Of a stretch of DNA of 64,000 nucleotides, positions 58,918 through 64,000 are shown piece by piece (within the stretch, counting starts at the first letter, position 1; each line of letters starts with the position of its first letter). Made by a program: the position numbers and the translations under genes. Under the pieces are notes generated by a model. It did no database searches, was not told where the DNA came from, and saw only the letters and a program-made list of their open reading frames with translations. The DNA is from Solanum dulcamara. Lineage: Eukaryota > Streptophyta > Magnoliopsida > Solanales > Solanaceae. Where the stretch lies: NCBI RefSeq assembly GCF_947179165.1, contig NC_077238.1, forward strand, positions 43,971,793 to 44,035,792, given 5' to 3'.

Positions 58918-61563
58918 GTGAAATCCTATGTTTTTTATTTTTGCATAATATACGTAGCGTGGCGTGGTTTTATAAAGTGTATATGAATTGGTATAGTACA
59001 TTAGGAGAATGATATTGCAAATGTGTTGTAATATCAACAAACTAAAATTTTAGGTCAAAGGAATCCCTTAAACAAAGGTTCTTGGTTAAATAAATGATTC
59101 GGGTAGCACCTCGCCCATTCTGAAGGTTTAAAATAACTTGCACCTTTGGGATAAGACCAAGAGTGTCTAATTTGCTAAGAATAATGTGTTATGAGGTATT
59201 ATATTATCACAATGGTCATATTTTAAGTTTTGGAGAAAGCTAGTTGCAAAATAAAGGTCGGCAAAAGTTATCGTAAGTTTCTCTTATAATTATTTTTAAA
59301 CTTTGGATCAAAAGTCTCAGATCATTTCTCCCAATATATATAAAATTAGGGGACGCACTCCTATCAAATAAAAGGTATATAAGTCTAGTTTGCAACCAAA
59401 AATATGGCATGTCAATCCGACATTAGAGTAAAGAGTTATGATTATTTTACCATGGACTGTCTGGGCTGAAACCAGGTCACGAATTGGGTCGGGTAAACAA
59501 TGTGGTTAAGTCGGCCTTTGGACGTTTCAAAGCATCAAAACATTTCATTTTTGTCCCAAAATAGTAAGCAGGGTGAAGATTAGGGTTCCATGGTGTTCTT
59601 GGATGATCAAAGTGAGTTTTAATGATTTCTACCCTTAAAGTTTGTCCCTGTGCCTAGAAACGCGATCTCTAAGTGTGGCAATCATTTTCCCCTTTTATTA
59701 GTTGCGTTTGGAGCTATTTTTGGAAGATAGTACTTTGTAGTTTGTATTGTTGTTTTCAAGATTTACATTTTTTTGCTAAGTGATCATCTTGGGACTCTTT
59801 TATGATCGTTTTTAAAAAGTTTTATGGAAGTTTTTCCAAGTTATAATCCTATGGATAATTTGCCGATTAAAGCTCAATTATGAACTATTTATAGGTGCGT
59901 ATAAGTTGCATATATAGTGTTTATGAATATTAGGGCATAAGGAACAACTTTCGTGAAGGAACTACCATCATTCGGACGTTCGTTGGAAAGGTATGTTAAG
60001 GTGAAGCTTCGTCCTTCCTTTTAGCACAAATTCTAGGAAAATTCCTAAAATGCCAAATATGATATTTTACTATTTTATTATTAGTAAGACCTTCTGTGAA
60101 AGGCATTGGGATCAAAGTTGAAGTATTTTAATGATTCTATTAGGTTGATACTCCACTTGTTCGGTTAAATAGGGTATTCGATATCATATATGTCCTTTTA
60201 TCGGCTTTCTTGACTATTTGCACATATGTGTGAATCTTATTCGTCTTTGGGTGATGTAACTTAAAAATATTAGGAAAGACATTTAATATTGGCAATCAGT
60301 CCTTCTTCATCATTAAAGTGTATTTTAAAAACTTTAAAGTGACATGTCGATTTCCAAAAATCTCAAATATAATTTGTATGTTTAAACTACTAAAACACTT
60401 ATTTTTTTAAAATGCTTTCTTTTACTAATTATCAAGGAATCAAGTATAAGAACTACGTGAAGTACCTTAAGCTCCTTATGGACATCTTCAAGGTTAAGTT
60501 ATCTTTCTAAAAAGTTTATTTTAGTGTTCGAGCTTATTTGAAAAAGATATGAGGTTCATCGAGGTGTTTACATGTTATACGGAAGTGATTACGAGATTAT
60601 AAGAATAAGAGTACTAATGAGCCATGATTGGCTAAGTTCTTGTTATGGCCTAATAGGTGCATTCAAAGTTTATATCATACATGGTCTTCGGGCTATAATT
60701 AGAGGTAAGGAGCGTATTTGCCCTGAAGATTATATATATTGTACAGATAGCCACATGTTGGTAATATGATGCCGGTTAGCTACTAGAAGAGACCGCCATT
60801 GCTAGCATTTGGTTGAGTATGTTATGTATTTGCATCAATATATATATATTCACAACATACGATCACACGAGCATACCATGCATATCTGATTACTATGAGA
60901 TTGGATGTCGGCCATGGAGGCTATCAGAGTTTTAGTGTTAGGTGGTATCTCAATTACCCTTTTTGCAGCAGCTATTTGTGATTATACTTTCTGCCTTATA
61001 TACCAGTACATTTTATTTGTACTGATTCCTATTGCCTAGGGACACTACATTTTTTTCATGGGTGTAGGTCCAGGTAGGAATTCTGATCCAACCCTCTACT
61101 AGGATTCGGGGATTCAGCTGTGAGTTGGTAAACTCCACCTCTTCCTGGAGCTTTCATAAGGTGTTTAATTTTATTGTACAATTTGGGTATAGTATGGGCC
61201 TTGTCCCAATAATACTTATGACACTCTTAAAGTATATTGTGGACATAGTATTTTGGGTTTCCTTTTTGCAGATTTTAGTCTCCAGCCCATAGGCTTGACA
61301 TGTACATATGTGTGTGTATGCATGTATGTGTTCAGCTGCTGCCTCGTTGGTTAGCTTTTACTTTATCATCTTAGCTTATCTACCTTTGATTATATGATTT
61401 ACTTTTATTCAGGTCATGACCTTAACGACCCAGGCTTAATATTTCAGATGTTATGCTGCATGATCTTTTAGGCCCTCAGTTTAGTTAGCTAGTATGTTTT
61501 GTGGCTAACTCAACAATTATGGTATTGAGTGCCAGTTGCATCTCCCTATTTTGGGGTGTGAAA
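58918..61563 (+). repeat. 3' LTR of element B
   Basis: It starts TGTGAAATCC and ends TTGGGGTGTGAAA. It aligns throughout with the 5' LTR at 38525-41163. A small insertion relative to the 5' copy is seen near 60440-60490 (TCAAGTATAAGAACTACGTG). Confidence 0.85.
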
Positions 61564-62333
61564 ATTTCCCTCAAATCACGATACATCTTAGTGGATCCTG
61601 GATGAATTGAATATCGAGAACTATGGGATTCATCCAATATCAATTCCCTTAGACCATCCACATTAGTCACACATAAACAACCTTGGTAATGAAGTACTCC
61701 ATCTCCCCCTTGGTAGAAAGCCTCAATGAATTTTTTGGCAACCGACTTCTTCAATTCAACCAAAATTGGATCATGGTCTTGTTTGTCCATAACATTTACC
61801 ACAAGAGATGATTTCGAGCCATTATGAACAAGAATACCACCATCATTAAAATCAACCAACCAAATACCTAAGCAAGCCAATCTATGCACATTCTTAACCA
61901 AATCCTTCTTATCATCTTCAATATGGGCAATACTATTCATGGACAACCAACTTAGAGCATCGACAACAATATTAGCTTTACCTAGATGATACAACACACT
62001 CATATCATAGTCCTTTAGTAGTTTAAGCCACCTCCTTTGCCTAAGATTCAAATCCCCTTTTCTAAACACATATTGCAAGCTTTTGTGGTCGGTGAACACA
62101 TTAACATGCACCCCATAAAGATAATGACGCCAAATATTTAATGCAAATACAACCGCCGCAAGTTCAAGATCATGAGTTGGATAGTTCCGTTCATGTACTT
62201 TGAGTTGCCTAGAGGCATATTCTATAACCTTTCCATGTTGCATAAACACACAACGAATTCTAATCCTTGAGGCATCACAATACACAACAAAACCATCGGG
62301 CCTTTCCAGTAAAGTCAAAATAGGAGACGACAT
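61564..62333 (-). pseudogene. RNase H and integrase zinc finger of element A, running into the LTR of B
   Basis: The minus-strand frame 61485-62333 is open for 282 codons: PDGFVVYCDASRIRIRCVF, then KVIEYASRQLKVHERNYP, ELAAVVFALNIWRHYLYG and FTDHKSLQYVF give a good RNase H. GGDGVLHYQGCLCVTNVDG and HPGSTKMYRDLRE begin the integrase zinc finger. At 61563 the frame crosses into B's LTR, adding 26 unrelated codons. This dates the insertion of B after A's pol was still largely open. Confidence 0.85.
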
Positions 62334-63131
62334 AAGACAATCCTTTAATATTTGAAAACTCTTGTCACATTCATTCGACTATTGAAACTTCACTTTCTTT
62401 TGGATAAACCTAGTCAAAGGCGAAGCGATAGAAGAAAATCCTTTAACAAACCATGTATCGTATCTGGCTAAGCCCAAAAAGCTTCTAATATCCAAAGGAG
62501 ATAATGGTCTAGGCAAGTTCTTCACCGCCTCCTTTTTCTTTGGATCAACCTTAATTCCATCACCGGACACCACATGGCCAAGGAATGCAACTTCTCTTAT
62601 CCAAAATCCACACTTACTAAACTTGGGAAATAGTTGCTCGTCCCTTAGAGTTTGCAACACAATCCTCAAGTGACCCACATGTTCTTCCTCAATTCAGAAG
62701 TAAATCAAGATATCATCAATAAATACCACCACAAACATATCTAAGTATGGCTTAAATATCCAATTCATCAAATCCATAAAGATAGCGGGAGCATTAGTCA
62801 ATCCAAATGACATGACTAAGAATTCAAAATGTTCATACCTTGTTCAAAATGCCATCTTGGGAATATCACACTCCCTTACCCTTAATTGGTGATAACTAAA
62901 ATGGAGATCAATTTTAGAGAAGTAACTTGCCCCTTGCAATTGGTCAAACAAATCATCTAACCTTGGAATTGGATAATTGTTCTTTATGGTGAACTTATTC
63001 AATTGTCGATAGTCTATACACATTTGGAGTGAGCCATCTTTTTTCCGAACAAACAATACAGGATTACCCCATGACAAAATACTTGACCTTATGAAGCCCT
63101 TATTCAATAAGTCCTTCAATTGTTCTTTCAA
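62334..63131 (-). pseudogene. RT of element A
   Basis: At 62844-63131 the frame reads [38 protein letters not shown] and [15 protein letters not shown]. The catalytic box is [12 protein letters not shown], with FIDD at 62711-62722, followed by a stop. RT continues at 62379-62678 with [20 protein letters not shown] and [16 protein letters not shown] shift near 62840 and the stop near 62698 break the frame. This is one of the better preserved RTs in the window. Confidence 0.85.
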
Positions 63132-63415
63132 ATCCTTAAGTTCCGCTGAAGCTATATGGTAAGGAGGAATAGAAATAGATTGGATATCAAAAAGAAGATC
63201 TATGCCAAAATCAATTTCACTTTTGGGAGGAACACCAGGTAATCATTGAGAAATACATCAGGAAATTCATTGACAATAGGGACTGACTCAAGAGTAGGAG
63301 TTTTGATATCAACATATCTAACCCACACTATATTATAGATACACCCCTTAGAAAGTATTTTCCGGGCTTTTAAACATGAGATGAATCGACCCTTAATCAC
63401 CGAATCATTACCCTT
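63132..63415 (-). pseudogene. Linker between protease and RT of element A
   Basis: The frame 63200-63400 reads [20 protein letters not shown] and [16 protein letters not shown], the conserved linker before RT (usually VVNEFPDVFPDDLPG with PPEREIDF). The frame is shifted between it and RT. Confidence 0.7.
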
Positions 63416-64000
63416 CTATTTAAGAACCTGCTCATTAAGGAACAGGAATTTTACCTTAAGGGTTCTAAAATTAATAGATGCATAAGAGACATGTAACCAA
63501 TCCATACCAAGAATAATGTCAAAATTGATCATGTCAAGTTCAACAAGATCATAAGGAATAACTTTATGCAAAACCGATATAGGACAACGGGAGTATAAAC
63601 CAAAAAAGGCTCTAACAAAATTTCCAGGCATATATCAAATCTCAAAGCAAGGTAAGGAGTAAAAAAAGACAAATTGGCACTTGTATCAATCAAAGTATAG
63701 ACATCAAAGTCAAAGTCCCGCAACATACCTATAATAACATTGGGAGTCTCATCCACATCTTGCCTAGCATGAAGAACATAGAATCGGTTATGTGCATTGA
63801 CCACCTTTTGGTTGAGTTTTAGGCACCTCGTTGCACTTTCTCTCCATGGGTAACTTGGCCTTGAGGACATTCAGATTATTTGTGGCCCATCTTACCACAT
63901 CCATAGCAAGCACCCGTTCCAACCAAACACTTTCCTCCATGATTTTTCCCACACTTAGTACACTTGGGAAAAGTAGTACCACTAACATTTCCACCTCTAC
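63416..64000 (-). pseudogene. Gag end and protease of element A
   Basis: Two zinc-binding segments lie at the right edge: CTKCGKNHGGKC (about 63930-63966) and CYGCGKMGHK-stop-SEC (about 63870-63914), where a TAA interrupts the second knuckle. The protease at 63529-63720 shows VYTLIDTSANLSFFTPYLAL, with an active-site Asp, and the block ELDMINFDIILGMDWL at 63480-63550. The gag core and 5' LTR are outside the window. Confidence 0.8.

Larger units (their letters stand above)
38525..61563 (+). mobile_element. Element B: Ty3/gypsy retrotransposon of 23 kb including nested insertions
   Basis: Two LTRs of about 2.64 kb in direct orientation (38525-41163 and 58918-61563) enclose a primer binding site, gag, protease, RT, RNase H, integrase, chromodomain and polypurine tract. 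The insertion is flanked by ATTTA (38520-38524) and ATTTC (61564-61568), a 5-base duplication with one change. The interior is interrupted by solo LTR E in gag and by solo LTR C (itself carrying copia D) in the protease region. The first 145 bases of the two LTRs differ at about 21 places by hand count, so the insertion is old. All ORFs are broken. Confidence 0.88.
34983..64000 (-). mobile_element. Element A: Ty3/gypsy retrotransposon, minus strand, split by element B
   Basis: Its 3' LTR is at 34983-37083. The pol end (integrase, chromodomain) is at 37084-38524 and the rest of pol, protease and gag resume at 61564-64000, after the 23-kb insertion of B. Joining the two sides restores the normal order of an integrase reading frame. 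The 5' LTR lies beyond the right edge. Domain order (gag, protease, RT, RNase H, integrase, chromodomain) is that of plant chromoviruses. Stops such as the one after FIDDILIYF make it defective. Confidence 0.85.

Noticed and set aside
1..64000. Endogenous pararetrovirus (caulimovirid) remnants
   Set aside because: All RT regions are accompanied by integrase and LTRs; no movement-protein-like or coat-protein-type region was seen.

Overview
The window looks like plant nuclear DNA, most probably from a Solanaceae genome (tomato/potato/pepper group). That rests on a SINE whose head and body I recognise as Solanaceae type, on the LTR families, and on plant-style GT-AG introns. There is no bacterial operon structure, no tRNA or rRNA gene and no CRISPR array. 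Only one locus looks like a functional host gene. By eye about four fifths of the window is decayed LTR retrotransposon. I use letters A-K for LTR elements and L1-L3 for terminal-inverted-repeat (TIR) elements; these are local labels, not database names.

Left block (1-23.4 kb). G (plus strand) is the 3' end of a Ty3/gypsy-type element with a wrecked accessory ORF, a 3' UTR and a 3' LTR. Its LTR is interrupted by H, a gypsy deletion derivative with two long LTRs and an integrase remnant. F (minus strand) is a gypsy element lacking its 3' end; an in-frame deletion removes the catalytic part of its reverse transcriptase. A broken LTR of F abuts J (plus strand), a 5'-truncated Ty1/copia element with gag, protease, integrase, RT and RNase H in that order, an extra third ORF downstream of pol, and a 3' LTR. 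K is a lone LTR on the minus strand.

Gene island (23.4-35 kb). This stretch is AT-rich and holds three TIR elements (L1, L2, L3), minisatellites and a four-exon gene at 29806-32162. The gene encodes a 336-residue OTU-family cysteine protease, a probable deubiquitinase, with Asp95, Cys98 and His315 in the expected motifs. Its third intron carries a SINE flanked by a 12-bp target-site duplication (TSD). Two G-boxes and a pyrimidine patch lie upstream.

Right block (35-64 kb). This is a nested stack that can be read from target-site duplications. A (minus-strand gypsy, right end outside the window) was split by B (plus-strand gypsy, 23 kb including insertions; TSD ATTTA/ATTTC). B's gag was split by E, a 3.56-kb solo LTR (TSD GTAAG twice). 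B's protease region was split by C, a solo LTR of the A family (TSD TCCAA twice). C was then split by D, a 6.5-kb copia element with two 260-bp LTRs (TSD AATCA twice). Order of insertion: A, then B, then C, then D, with E also after B.

The retroelement ORFs carry premature stops that largely look like C-to-T or G-to-A changes, and several have lost catalytic residues, so none looks autonomous. The points most worth a second look are the extra ORF of J, the repeated palindromes inside the A/H LTR family, the loss of the RT catalytic box in both F and J, the large tandem arrays inside E, and the near-complete TIR elements beside the OTU gene.
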